Assembly: GCA_026413225.1 (NCBI GenBank)
Contig: CM048591.1
Span: forward strand, 5,347,001 to 5,411,000
Direction: 5' to 3'
Source of the DNA: Otis tarda
Taxonomy: Eukaryota; Chordata; Aves; Otidiformes; Otididae
DNA length: 64,000 nt
Shown here: piece after piece, positions 1 to 14,275 of the stretch
Layout: the number at the start of each line of letters is the position of its first letter
How positions within the stretch are numbered: position 1 is the stretch's first letter
Program-made: the position numbers and the translations under genes
Notes under the pieces: model-generated
The model's database searches: none
Seen by the model: only the letters and a program-made list of their open reading frames with translations
What the model was told of the DNA's origin: nothing

Positions 1-340
1 TGTTATGCAAACTACAATGGGTATACTGTGGTTGCTTTTAGTGTGCAATTTGTGTATGTTTTACAGAATGCTAAAGGAAGATGTGGTTTTTTACCTATGA
101 TATCTCATAAAGTGTATTTTAATATTCCCTTTAGACATACAATACGGATTTTTGTAGTAGCACTGGAGCTGAAAAGAGACAAGTTCTGCTTTTTTTCAGT
201 TGTACACTAATGGACTCTCATTCTGTCCCCTTAAGCTAACCTGAATACCACAGGTTACACTAGCTTTTCAATAGCTAGTGCTTTAGATGGGGCATTACGG
301 CAGTAGAGAAATAAACTGTCTATAGCTCTGTTATATAAAT

Positions 341-410
341 ATACACATGTGTGCTTGTGTGTACGTACATCCGTGTCTGTATGTACGAGTGTGTGCATGA
401 ATATGTATAT
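341..410. repeat. Degenerate TG/CA-rich alternating sequence
   Basis: An imperfect alternating purine-pyrimidine stretch of acatgtgtg, tgtgtgtacgtac and gtgtgtgcatg words, decayed from or resembling a microsatellite. Confidence 0.6.
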
Positions 411-2072
411 AATGCAAACATATGAAAGGCTGAAAATAAAAATAATTAAAAGATAGCACAAGACCATGCTAAATATGTTAAATCCACCATGTAGTTCATA
501 TGGAAGCTTGACATGCTGTAGAGTGTTGTTAACTCCAGAGCAAGTAGAATTACATGCATGCATAAATACAGATATGTATTTGTGTGTCTGTTCATCATTT
601 GGACCTTATGCTCTTTTCAGAGTCACTTTTACAAAGTGATTAGAGCATAGAACTAAATTGTCACTTATGATAAGCACTGTTTTTCACTCTGTGGCTAAAA
701 TTTCTGTATGGAATGCAAAATTAAACAGGTAGAAGTATGATTTATTGTTGGATGATGCCCCTAGGTACTTATTCAGTATTCATAATTTTAGATTTTTGCA
801 GCATCCAGTGCAAATTAAACCATAAGATTAATGCTAAAGAAGAACTCCAGATAACAAACGGAATACTTAGTTTTGTCTACATTTCTCAAATATTTAAAAA
901 GGATAGACCCAAGATAAACAGTACTTTCTTTCTATGAGTTACTAACGGGTAATATTCCATTCACACAGTTATTTCAACAATAATGAAAATAAGTGACCAT
1001 TCTTCATTTTATACTATGAGAAACTAAGACCCTCATCACCATAAGGTTCCATGACAAGTTCTAGGAGGTGTGGAATTGTGGTAAGGGGTAAGAAATCAGA
1101 GCTATCTCCTACTAATTGACTTCATCATGTGTCTAGAAATTTATTTCATGTTTCTTGACCGTTACATTGGTAAAATTGGAATAAAAATAATTCTTATGAA
1201 GAATTGTGAGATAGTGTTTATTCTTAAGTAAATGGTTGAAATTGCAAGTGTCCAGAACATGGTTCATTTGTGACTATTTTGAAGCATTAAAGAAGACTTA
1301 AACAATGCTCTCACAAGGGAAAGTTGTTGAACTGGAAGGGAAATGTGCTGAGATTGTCAAATAAAATGAGCTACAAAATTTTTAATTACTTCGGTCCATA
1401 GAACAAGTTTGAACAGAATTTTTAGCAATTAGTTTGAGTTAAGCTGAGGATTAGTGTAGGAGACACAAAAAGGTAGCATTTCTTTCTTGGTTTTTCTTGT
1501 AAGCCATGAGTCAACGCATCTTCAGCATGGGTCTCTTATAATGATAGACATGAGGTTTATTAGTTGAGCTCGGTCTGTAAATTGTGTCTTCTCAGGAATG
1601 GTCCAGCCACTGGCACTGGGACAAATAGTGATTCTCAGTTATTGGCAATGTTCTGAGCTTCAAGGGGCTGCTGTAATGTTTGCTGTGCTCGGCGGGCTCA
1701 TGCAACTAAATTTTAAATATTGGGTGTAAGCCGCTGTATCTGTTCTAAAGGTGAGGTTATCTGTTGCAGATTCTTCAAACAAAGCCTGGAAGTTACAGCC
1801 AACAGTGACATTTAGGATAGTCTTTCTGCTTAACTTCAGAACAATCATGTGCTTTCTCAAGCATATGCAGCCAGGCTGCTGAAATGAATATTCACTTTAG
1901 AGCTATGGGTGTAACCCAGTGATCACTTCAAATTGATCTGTTGATTTCAGTGAACAGAAGACAGAAACCAAAGCTGAAACTCATTCAGCCGTAGGACTGA
2001 ATGCAGACGTCTATATAAGGGTAAAGAGTCTTTCTCTAAAGTAAACATGAATTTCAGAGTGACCATAAATAT

Positions 2073-2086
2073 AAAAAAAAAAAAAA
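2073..2086. repeat. A14 homopolymer
   Basis: Fourteen consecutive A residues with no adjacent LINE end recognised. Confidence 0.9.
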
Positions 2087-4254
2087 GTTGGAGAAAAGAA
2101 CCATAAAGATCTCATAGAGCTGAATGAACTCATCCACTGAAGTTAAGCCTGAATGTTTGCATTTGTATGTAATAGATTCTTAATGCCACACTTCATCATA
2201 ATGTCTTTGAACTTTTGATTGTTTTATACAATCAGACTTCAAAATCATCTGAGATTTCCCCCTTATTAAATCAAATGTCAACTTCAAACTGCTATCATGT
2301 ACATATAAGATAGTACTGCATACATGGTTTGGTTAATTTTACTGTTATTTATAGTTGGTAAATTTAACACAAGCTGTAATTTAAAACCAAGGTACGGTAG
2401 CAGCAGAGATACACCCACCTAGATAAATCCCCAGCTGTAGCTTGGAATACAACTGCTTCGGGATCCTGATGTCCTAAGGGTATTTAATAAAGAGTTTAGT
2501 CAGATCCTTTCCCATATCCCCAGAATTCAGGAGTTTTATAATTAACACCAAGAGGTGCAGAATCAGGCACTCTCTCTGGCAGAAATAACTCCAAAATTCT
2601 CAACCATTATTACGTATCCTGCTGTTCATTAAGGAAATATGCCCTTGCTTGCTGCCCCTAAACGATTTTGTATCTGACTAATAGCAGCTTCAGCATTTTA
2701 GAAAAAATTACTGTGGATGATAACAAGTGTGTAGGTCTATTAGGAAGGAAAATTCTGGAGGTAAAGATGACAGCTTTATGACATTAGCCCTTGCCTTATT
2801 TGCAGTAACTCATTTTGTATATAGTGTTTCGTATTGGTGAAGCCAAGGGCTAGAGTTGTTTGTTATTTATGTCAGCCCATAAGGGGGATGGTAGTATCCA
2901 AGAGGGCAGAAAATAGGTCTGTTGATTAGAACAGTAAATTAGGGGAAGACGGAAAGACAGAGAAGAATAACTGGGTTCCATAGACATGCATAAACATTTC
3001 ATGTTGTTTGCTACTTGTTACTTGGCTTCCCTATAAACTCTGCTCCAGAAGTCTTTAAACTAATAATAAAGCTTTCTTCCTCATCCCACTAGCTGGGTTA
3101 TTTATCTCTCCTTGGTTAGTCAGACCTTCTGTTTGTCTGACCTCTGTTATGGTAACCAAAAAAAAAAAAAGTTTTGTTCAGAGTGCTCAAATTGCCAAGA
3201 AGGAAAAACTAACTTCCATGCAGCTGTGAAAGCGTTTGGTTTTGACACAGGTGAAAAAGAATCCTATATGTGGGGAGGTACCTTTGTCTTTTCCTTAGAC
3301 CTTACTGAATTTAGCTTTTCAACTAATGCTCTGAAGGACTGCTGGTTTCCATGCATCAATTCAGAGAGCATAATATAATGGTCTTCCTGAGATGTAAATT
3401 TTTGTCTTGATTAGGGATTTTAAAAAATTCTATTTTATTTCACAATAGATTTTATACAGTTTGTTCCAACTACAATAAAATAAGTAAAAAAACTGACAGT
3501 TTTAGTTGTGCCACCATATTAACCATTTCTGAAGATGGTACACAAGGGTAGTAGTATATTTCTTTAAAAGTTTAGTTTCTCTGAATAGAAATATATCTTA
3601 TATATAAGTATTTTAAAACATGGAAGTGTATTAAATAAATTTCACTCTTTAGTTTCTAAATATACAGTTTTTATAATATTTTCTCTAAAAATCTTACTCT
3701 GTCAAGAATTGTTCCTGATTTGATTTGATTTTCAATGGTGAACATACTTGCTAAATAAAAATTATAATAACAGAACTCACTGAGGATTGCTGAATTTTAT
3801 AAATTAGCAATGAACATGCATTATAAAATATATACATTTTGATACACATATACAGATGATAACTACAATTTTGTTTAATTCACTTCTGCGATGTCCTGGT
3901 TTTGATTATGTCTGCTTTCTTGAATTTTTCTTTCCATTTTCCAGACATCTTTGTCAACTTCAAAAGTATTAAGGTCTTAAATTAATTTATTGTTCAAAAG
4001 TTGTATCAAAGTAAGAATAAATATGTTACCAAATGTTTCTGAAAAATGAATTTTTCACATGAAAAATAAGATAAATTCATGTGCATACTCACTGGCCTTA
4101 GTGTAGTCAGGATTTCATCCACCATAATTTCCAAAACACAAATGCAAACCAACTGCAAGAAAAAAAAAAAGGCTTTTTTTTTTGGGTAAAATTTAGTTTT
4201 CATGTAGTTCTTTCTATAGTACAACAAAAAAATTACAAAGAAGACCAGTATCAC

Positions 4255-4320
4255 TGTGTCCATTTTACACCTGAGAAAAATACAACCTGCAGAGTGGAAG
4301 CGATAAACCTAGAGTCACTC
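4255..4320 (+). repeat. Possible MIR/L2-like core word
   Basis: tgtccattttacacctgaga, with agagtggaagcgataaacct further on, is weakly MIR-like. It could be chance. Confidence 0.2.
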
Positions 4321-4649
4321 ATAAGACCGGTAGACTTCTTTACCTCTTACCTGATGAAGAAGTTGGAAAGTGAAGTCCTTTTGTAGGTATCTTTTACTTT
4401 TTTTTTTCCCCAGCAAATATTGGCCTTTATTTATATTTAAAAAAAAAATATTCTACAAAAAGTAGGTTGTGCTTTGTAGGTACTTCTTCTACTTTTTTCC
4501 ATTTAGAAAATTATCAAAATTTTGAGATGTGAAATATATTTGCATCAAAGCAAAATTTTAGGTAGTGAATGTGTTCACTTATACAATATAAATGCAAATA
4601 ACAGTCATACATTGATATTAGAGAAATTGCAACCCCAGTGACTGAGCAC

Positions 4650-5659
4650 CCAACAGATCAATGTCCAGGTGGAGACAGGTGACAAGTGACGTTCCTCAGG
4701 GATCAGTATTGGCCCTGTTTAACATCTTTGTTGACAGCATGGACAGTGAGATACAGTGGACCCTCAGCAAGCCTGCTGACAACAACAAGCTGTGTGGTGC
4801 AGTCCACAGGCTGGAGGGAAGAGATGCTATACACAGGGAACTTGACAGGCTGGAGAGGTGGGCCAATGCAAACCTCATGAAGTTCAATAAGGCCAAGTGC
4901 AAGGTCTTGCACATGGCTAGAGGCAATCCTAGGCACAAGTATAGGCTGGGCAAAGAATGGATTGAGAGCAGCCCTGAGAAGAAGGACTTGGGTGTTGTAG
5001 TGGACGAGAAGCTCAACGTGAGCTGGCAATGTGCGCTTGTGGCCCAGAAGGCCAACCATATCCTGGGCTGCATCAAAAGGAGATTGAAGGAGGTGATTCT
5101 GCCCCTCTACTCTGCTCTCATGACACCCCACCTGGAGTACTGGATCCAGTTCTGGAGCCCCCAACATCAGAAGGACGTAGACCAGTTGGAGAGAGTCCAG
5201 AGGAGAGCCACAAAGATGATCAGAGAGCTGGAGCACCTCTCCTGTGAGGACAGGCTGAGAAAGTTGGGGCTGATCAGTCAGGAGAAGAGAAGACTCCAGA
5301 GAGACCTTATATTTGCCCTCTAGTACCTAAAAGGAACTACAGGAAAGACAGGCAGAAAATATTCAGTAGGGCCTGTTGTGATAAGACAAGGGGTAATAGT
5401 TTTAAGGGAGAGGGAGGTAAATTCAGATTAGGTATTAGGAAAAAAATTTTTATACCGAGGGTGGTAGAACACTGGAACAGGTTGCCCAGAGAGGTGGTAG
5501 AAGCCCCATCCCTGGAAACATTCAAGGCCAGGTTGGATGAGGGTCTGAGCAACCTGATCTGGTTGGAGATGTCCCTGCTCCTTGCAGGGGGGTTGGACTG
5601 GATGACCTTTAAAGGTTCTTTCCAACCCTAATTACTGTATGATTCTATGATTTTATGAT
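4650..5659 (+). mobile_element. CR1 LINE, 5'-truncated, ORF2 C-terminal part plus 3' UTR
   Basis: The body aligns by eye with the element at 28104-29586, starting at the caacag(a/c)tcaatgtcca stretch. Bases 4661-5323 remain an open frame of 220 codons covering reverse transcriptase motif B (VPQGSVLALFNIF) and the region downstream of it. Motif C, FADD in active CR1, reads PADNN here, so the catalytic aspartate pair is lost. Relative to the other copy it lacks about 6 bp near 4710 and about 12 bp near 5085, both in frame. The 3' UTR runs to ATTCTATG-like octamers at about 5641-5655. It is a dead copy in the same orientation as RIT2. Confidence 0.93.
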
Positions 5660-6118
5660 AATGTCAAAGAAAAGTTTGCTACTCCTTTCAAAGAAGTCAC
5701 AATTTTGCCCATTATAATGTATTTTGAAAGATACTTAACTGCTCCTGTTCAAGAACATTGTGGAAGTAAAAATTCAATGAAATACCTACTAATGTCAATG
5801 GAGAAGCTCCTATTGATTTCTGTCGATCTTGGTTCAAATCCTTCAAAATCTTTATGCCCTATCATGTATGCTGTCTAGAACTGAAGGAAATACTACAGAT
5901 TAAAAAAATATTTTCGCAAGAAAATGAACAGAGATATATCACTCTGTGCTTAGATAAGTGCTGCAGAGAACTTATATCCTCTGAACCAGGAACAAATAGA
6001 AATGCTTAAAGTATATTGTGAGTTGGACTTGGATAGATGCTAGCATTAAAATGGTGTTTAGCATTATGGATGTAATGACTTCATAGTTGGATGTTGTAGA
6101 ACAGGCTTAACTTCCAGA

Positions 6119-6133
6119 TTTTTTTTTTTTTTT
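6119..6133. repeat. T15 homopolymer
   Basis: Fifteen consecutive T residues. Confidence 0.9.
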
Positions 6134-7961
6134 GCTTACTCCATTTTGATTGCTTCCTTTTATTTTACAGTTATAAATACTTGCCATTGAGCCAAAGACT
6201 TTGCTGACTAAAACACTGATGACAGATGAGTCATTCTGTAACATCTATATCACTGCAAGTACCTTCAAAAAAGACCTGATTCTCCTCTTTTCTGGTAACT
6301 GAGCTGACTAATTTCTGAATCAGCACAGCACAGTGTCATCGCACTGCTGCAATATGGAGTACTTCACTACTATCTTCTTCACTGAGCTCCTAGATGTCCT
6401 CCCAAATCCTTTTTAGGATACATGAGCAAGCGTTTCCAGTTGTTATAACTTAAAACTGGCTGTTGCTTTGTGTTCTAGGTAGTCATAAGCTTATCAAGGT
6501 CTTGAAGTTATTCTACTGTTTCGCAATCAGCTCCCAAATCCTTATCATCAGAGAGCTGAGTTATGATGCCACTGCACCACCAAGACAATATTTCAGTGTT
6601 ATAATTAATCACAGGGATTGGGAAAACATACATCCTAATCCTACAGTGGACCAGATAAATTACAGCTCCTAATCCTGGGGTAAAATTATTTTTGTTACAG
6701 AGATCTGATAACGGAACACCTTTCTAGAGTAATTAGGAAAATCTAGAAATGGTTAAATATATCCATGTCTTTCATGGCCTGAATAAGAAGATCTTTTTGG
6801 TTTTAAGGATTTTTTTTTTACAGTTCAAAGAAGTGTTTTTACTCATCAATTCCATCTCAATATATTGTGTTTCCAATTAAGCTCCAGAAATCCTGGGAAG
6901 AATTTTACCTCTAGTGTCAGGGAAGATTCCTGTAAGTCCACCCTGTGGCATTTATTTGCTTATTTGGAGGGCACTAGGGGAGTTTGGGAGGGTTGTTCAG
7001 TTTGTTGTGTTTTACCTGCTGCTGTTTTTGCATAGAAAGGTCTAGGGTCACCAAATAATGCTTCTGTCACCCATCAAGCTAATGTGATATATAGCATCAT
7101 AACTCCCTGAGGCAGCTAGCTCCATACCGGAATAAATGACAAGTGCATCAAGGGTAGAAAGTGCATTATGAAATACATTAAAGCAAGTTACCCCAGAAGG
7201 ATTAAAGCCTGAAACTCAATCTATTCTAGGGGCCTAAATATTCTGAAGCTTATTCTCAGGTTATGAGCCATGTCCTTCCAGCTGTAGGAAAAAAAAAAAA
7301 AGACAACATTATAAACTCTTTCCCTGTTGCTAGTATTGATGGCTTTAACATTTCTTATTCACACTGAGAGTACAAACCTGAATAGGCTAATGTAGATTTT
7401 CTCTGTGAAAATACAACCAGCCCTCTAGAACTTTTGTTTGTGTTTTGTAGCTTTCTGACCTTTTCAGAGTCATGCTAATGCTGTAATAAATCACCTCTTT
7501 TAGTGCCTGAAGTGCTACCTTTCACCCCCAAACATGTCCCACAACTGTGCTTGCTGTCAATGTATCATCATCATGTAGCGTGTACGTGTGTCAAGAATAT
7601 GAACGCGCTTTTGGCAGATGTAAACTTCCAATCAGGTCTGTGCTGTGAGAGGGGGAATAAGATGAGAGGATATGTAGCTATCTTACTTTATCATGCTTGT
7701 TCTTTGCAGTCTCTTCATCTCCACTGTATTGGTTTGTTAGACATGTTTGTTGTGTAAGGTGTTTGAACTCATGTCTCTTGCCTTATTTCATCCAGATAAC
7801 TCTGTGTTGAAGGGAGTGGTTAAGTCTATTCTTAAAAATTGCATGGGTTTACTAATTTGATTTTAGAGGAATAGTTAAGGAATAGTATTCATAGCCAGAT
7901 CTTATTCAGCAATCCTGTAAATCTCAGAACTCTGTCCATATTGCTGTTGCCTTGGGGGTTT

Positions 7962-8050
7962 TTTTGCAGAAGTGGAAACTGAGGCAAAAATATGTTGATG
8001 ATGATAAAAGGATAAACAGCTAACAGCAAAGCTAAAAGCTAGAAATTTCT
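7962..8050 (+). repeat. MIR-like ancient SINE fragment
   Basis: The string tgcagaagtggaaactgagg, then further on aaacagctaacagcaaagct, resembles the MIR core and 3' part (gaaactgaggca ... acagctagtagcaaagct). It is very diverged; identification is by pattern recall only. Confidence 0.4.
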
Positions 8051-11000
8051 CTCACTGGATTGATATGGTTATCTAAGCCTTCTTCAGTCTTTTTACTATG
8101 GCTATTAAGTCTTTGTAAAATGAAAATAACAGAGAGCCTTGGGCCAGAACTATACTCTGAGATAGCTCGTTATTTCCTATTGTTTTGTCTCCAGAGTGCA
8201 TGTCGTTTTCTAGATCTAGAAGCTCTTTTCTTCCTGATCAGCTTGAGCATCTTAAGCCTCTAGGTGTTTAGTTACTATATCCCTTTCCATGTTCTTAAAA
8301 TGTTAAAGCCAATGTTTAGAATTGTAGGATGTCTATTCCAGAGAAAATTTGCAGAGGTCAGATCATAACAGCTGAATGTTTAGGGTGTCTCAAGTGTCTT
8401 GCCACTGAGCCATATCGAGAATCCTCAGTGAAGCTGATACATCAGCTGTCACCAGGAGGAGTCTGGTGTCCCACAGAGGAATAAGAAAGGCAGCACTCCT
8501 GGCTGGGAGCCACCTGAAGTCAGCACACAAAACCTGCAGCCCTTTGGAGTCTGCCAGTGCAAACTGACAGCTTTTCTCCCACGTGCATTTATGATATTGC
8601 AGCTGAAATGCATGTTTTAGTACTGTAAGAGTACTGAACAAGAGTGATAAATCTAGGAGCTGATTTACAATGGAAAAGGATTGCCCTAGAACTTGAGTCT
8701 TACTTCAACAATTTCTTTTCAATGTCATTACCTTTGTGATTTTCATTTTCCCTGTGTAACCGTGTTCTAAGTAGTGCTGGTAGCAAATGAGAACTACTTC
8801 TTCCCCATCCAGAAGACCTTGTTATTCTCAATTCCAGGCTTTCTCAGCTGTCTGATTTGCTTTTTAGGTAACAGTTCATAATTATCAGGCTTTTTGATTT
8901 GTACGTGCACTTGTGTGTGTGCAAAGGGAAGTAAACAACTGAAGAGCCTCATGCTTCCCTAATATCACAGAAATTCTTTATATACAGTAGAAAAAAAAAA
9001 CATTAGGAACTCATGTTGATATAAGTGATAATGTGTCAGATTTTACTTCACTGCGAAGTGTTGCCTAATTAGCAGAGGGAGAAACATCTCTGAGATATGA
9101 CAAGGAAAATATGTTCTGTTCAAAGTCGTGTCGGTAGTGAAGAGCACTTTTTAACTCATATAATGCAAATTATGTGACATTTAGCTTCAGTGAGATAAGT
9201 AACTCCACTAAGATAAATATAAATTTAAGTATATCAATAGCAAATAAATTGTTGAGGACAGCATTCTGGGAAGAATCAAATATGTTTGATGAATTCACAT
9301 TTTTATTGGGATTTTAGGATTGTCCTAATGTCAATTTTCTGATCTATCAAATGTATCTTCAGAAATGCTTCCACCTTCCCTAGTGTATTTCCTTTAAATA
9401 TGATTTGAAGACCACTGTTATAATTGTGAAAAAAATGTTGGATGTTAAAAGAATGAATCAGAGAATTTTTGAGCAAATTACAACAGTTTAACTTTTAGTT
9501 TTGTTCATATTTTACATTGAAAAAGAAAGTCAACATACTAAACTACCGTAGTAAATAGAAATAATGAAATTGATGAAAAATTATCCATAAATCATATAAT
9601 TTCTAGTAGAAGAGTAACTATAGGTAATATACTTTAAAATATTTCACAGTAAAATACTTTGAATAATTTTTATACCATACATCTAAGGCAGTAAACTAAC
9701 TATTGTTTGGTTTAGTATTTTCTCCTGAAAATCATCCAAGTCAATTTTCTTCCCATGAAGTATTTTCACTTAAATGAAAGTTCATTCAGTAGCAGGAAAC
9801 AAGTTCATTCTAATCATCAACACCTTTAAAAAATAGATCTGAATTTTTGAGAGAGACACACGTTATTGTTCAGATCAGCAAGGAGAGATAAACATCCAAA
9901 TCTTGTTAAGTTAAAAGGAATTGAGTGCCAACAATATCTGCAAATCTGGATGTTATCCGTTACAAGACTAAATGATATATTGAGAAATCCTAGAACTGGT
10001 GAGAAAAAAAAAAAAGATATCTGGGCTGTGTTTTAATCCTGAACAAGACTTCTGCGAGGCGTTAAATGTAGGAGTTGTATCTTCCTCTTTGATGTGTCAT
10101 CAATTTTCCAGACCATAGATTTGAAGTACAGAAAAGTTGGTACCACATTACTGAACAGCAACCATTCTCCCTCTAGCAAGAAAATATAGCTGCTGTCACT
10201 GCCAATTCATCACTGCTTGATGTATGGGGTATAATTTCACGTGGAAGGTATCACAGGAGCTAACCACTAGTTTATATTATGAAACCTGCAAACAATGTCA
10301 ATTTACCACTACCTGAAACAGCAGTAAACCGAGTCAGAACATCTCAAGTTATCATTACGTGGAAACATGTCAACAGTTAAAAAAAGGGAGAGAAATAAGT
10401 GTAGTTGCTGAGCTGTTACTTTCCACCGAATGAACCAACTTTATCCTTCCCTGAAAATCTTTTTCGCAGTGAGCTAATCATGCTTGAGACTGGTAGCTGC
10501 AAGCCTGGGCCCCATTGTACAAAAAAACCTACCCTGTATTTTTCTCTTGTTTGCTGCACTTCCTTGTTAAATTAGGAGATTTATCTATGGACTTTAACTG
10601 AAATACGTCTGTTTGTAATGGTTCAAGACCAACACTTTTATTCTCGGAAATAATACGTGAAAATTGAGACTTTCTTGCTTTATTCAATGTACTTTGGTTT
10701 AAAAATCACATTATACTGGAGTCTGGTTTAAAACCTTTTTATGTCATTATATTTTGGATTGCTCACTAACGGAAGGCTTAAGTTTCTGATGGATTTTCTA
10801 GCTGAAGTACAGTAGAAGACACATTAAGTTTTCTTACCAATTTTAACTTGATGGAAGAAATGTAGTGGGAAAATGCACTAACAGCAGCATTTACCAAAAG
10901 TAATTTCTGTTTATTAATGCATCTTGTCAGGTTGCATATGCTAAGTAGCATAGGGAATGTTCAGTATTTTTTTGTGGGAGATCTTTCTGGTAGGAGTTGG

Positions 11001-14000
11001 AGACATGCTGTGGAAGAAATGGTGCATAAGTGGTAGCAATCTACCTTGTCATTATCATTAATTTGTATCACGTTATGATGATTTCTCTTGTATGGGGGAA
11101 TAAATACGAGCCTCATCTGCTTCTCTGTTTCCTTAAACACTGAACGGTATTTTTAGCATGAATTTTACAATGCATTGTGTTCTGTCTTCCTATATTGTAC
11201 CAGGAACTGAGTCTAGATGTAGACATTAATGTTATTCAGAAGTTTTTAGTGCAACCATTTTTCACTAGAATGTACGATTCAGAAGACATGGAGCTTTTCT
11301 GCAGTGAGAGCACTTTTGCTGAAGGTTCCCTGAAAGTTTCTCAAGTCCAGAATGAATTTTTGTGCAATTTCTCTTTTTGTCCTTCAATCCCTGCTGTAAA
11401 GCTGTGACCAGTACCTAAAATATGTCTTTGTTCCAATGATCACACTTTGAAGAGATATAGTGAGGTCTCATATCTTTATATCCAATGCTTGTGAGAAAAA
11501 AACAGCTTGAGACATACTCTGAGATTAGTGATTTCTATTCATTCATTCAAAGTGGGTCCCGGAACAAAAGAAAGATTTTTTTATTATTATTTCTGAAGCA
11601 GTGATTCTCCTCATCTGCTTCCTAATTCTTTGCTTTTACACTGGAGGTACATGTTCCCACAAAATATAAAATTCGGAATCAAGTCCTTTGTTTCTTTCTG
11701 ATGCAAGAGGAGAAATCATAAAACTGTGAATATTCTACAAAGGAAGCTATTTTCTCCTTTGCTCTGTCACTGCCAACTCCAACACATATTGGCTATACTC
11801 TGCTCTTACTTCATCATGACAGAGGGTACAAAACTATATGAAGAAGCCTTTCTCTTCTGCAGTCTGAAAAACAAAACTAGCTCTCCTATTTAAATCACTA
11901 AAAATGCTCAATATTACTTTGCTTTGTTTAACTCTTCAGACTTATTTTAAGACATTTCCCTAGTATTTTTGCACAAGCAAATGAGAGGTCTAGGTGCGAC
12001 CCTCTGGAGGGAGAGAAAGACTGTATCTTTCCTGGGTGTGGATTCCCAGAGAGGAAATGGAATGCAAGAGGGTGAGAGTCACAACTGACAAGAGCAAATA
12101 GAAGACTTGAAGGTGATGGGAATAATTTTTCAGGGGACCACAGAAGCCTATGTATTACTTTCTGCAGCTCAGTCTTTAACCAAGACCAAGTCAACACAAG
12201 TGAACAGAAGGATCCAGCTGTAGCAATTCAATGGATAAGGAGGAATTCCCCATTTCAGTTCTGAGTGTCCTAGTAACTTGAGTTTCCACTGTTTAAAATT
12301 CATGTATTGTGGGTGTTTGTGTGTTTTGATTTCATTCTAACAAGATAGATTTAATTTAAAAGACTTGTGACTTCAAAGACGCTGCCCTTCTGATGCTTAC
12401 TACTTTTTCCTGTGGACTTCAGTAAGTGAACAAAACACCTATCACTTCAGCAAAAATCAGTGTAAAAAGCAATACTGTATCAGCAGCCTAGCATATACAA
12501 TAGATTGTTGTACAGCAAGCTTCTGTATTTTTCTAGTACATCATAATAAATTTAACACAGAGAAATAAAATTTAGCTTGCCTTCACTTCACAGCCAAAGC
12601 TTAATAAATAATACATTGTAATACCTAAAAAATTAATAATTGTAGCTCACAGACTTTGCAGTATTCCTTCCTGATATGATGTGCTAGAACTATTATCCTA
12701 TTTTTTACAGGGAATAACAATGTAAAAATGTCTCTACTGGGTAAGAACAAAGCTGCCTTTAGATAGGTGTCCTTTCAGTGGATCTAACCTGTAGTACTTC
12801 TTTTGGAAAGAATATATGGAGAAAATAAAATATATTAAAACATCTCCTTGAAAATCTTCATACCCTTGAGCAGATATTTGAGTTTATTAGAAACAGTTTT
12901 TTAAAAAAATCCAATTTTTTAATCCAGTAAAACACTTTGCCATTTACTACATCATGGGACAATCATGCACTTAACTGTACTCAATGTGCAGAAGTATTTT
13001 ATTGCTAGATAATATTGTCTTGTATGGTGAAAGAATAAATAATAATTCTCTATTTACCTTCCCCATACTTTCAACATTTCTTAAAACTCTGTAATACCCG
13101 GCATTAGACATCAAACTTCTTGTCATTCATCTTTTTTGTGTAAAATATATTCTCCACAAGATATTCGTCATATATCTTCTGGTAGACCTTCAGCCACTAT
13201 GGTTATTCAATGCTCAGATCTGACAAAACACATACTTCAACAATGCTAAAATGGGTAATCCCGTTGATTTCAGTGTGAAACAGGTCATTCACATACTCTT
13301 CCAGGTGAGAGTTTTTGTCTCCATCTAAACAAGTTAGCTACGTGTCATCATGGAAGATTGTTGGGTGGGATGATCTTCTCCTCACTGACATCAACAAACC
13401 TCTCTCACCTTTGATGTTGTAGCTGTTGCTTGACAATTTTGTTTCACGCTGATATGAAACACTTGAATGTAAAAACATTATTTCATCTTTCTGACTCCTC
13501 CTGTTTTGGTTCAGGCAACTACTGCTGTCAGTTACTTATTCTAAAATATACCATGGTCTAAATACAGCATGTATAGATAAAACAAATACAAATAACACAG
13601 AAGAAATACACTGTCTACTCAAATCACACAGTCCTCTGTGACCTGGAAAGCTGTCGCCTGGCAGAGATGTGTACTATGTTGTAAGGTTTCTTGCCAAGGG
13701 GTAGTAAAAAAAGATAACAGTGCAGTATCTCCGAAGTGCAACACATTTTGTTCAAAACAGCAAAGGCTACAGATGGTCTGGCTTTGACTGCATGAATTGT
13801 ATACAAAGTTCTCTCAGATTCTTGGTTTGTTTTGTTGGGTTTTTTTTCCCCTATGCAAGTATATAATATACATAGAGCCATTTAAGTTGTCCCTCGTTAT
13901 TATGAAGCAATGTTTTCCATAAGGAAACTTCTCCCTGGAGAGCAAGAGGCTCTTTATAAAATATTTAAGATCAAAAGCACATAATGTTTTAGGAAAGTTC

Positions 14001-14149
14001 ATTTCTGTCATTGATACTATATTAAAATATCATACAATAAATTAAAGCTCTCTCCATCGAAATGAGAAATCAAAATTAACATTAAAGAAGTTTCTTGCCT
14101 CTTCCATCCCTGTTTGAAATCTGTTTCAGAAAATCCCTCATCTGGTGGT

Positions 14150-14275
14150 TACAAATATTTTCTAATTTGTAGCCTAAATTTGTTGATAGCTAGCATCTCC
14201 CATTTGTTTCACAGAAAAATTTCCCTTTAGCTTTAATATCTTTTCTTTTTCTTGGTTGTCTTTTACCTTGATTAA
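14150..14275 (-). mobile_element. Reversed CR1/L3-like 3' relic
   Basis: The + strand reads ttctaatttgtagcctaaat, then cccatttgtttc, then tttagctttaatatcttttc. I recall this order from the antisense strand of old amniote CR1/L3-type LINE 3' ends. It would be the only CR1-like piece in the window antisense to RIT2. Divergence is high and the edges are uncertain. Confidence 0.45.
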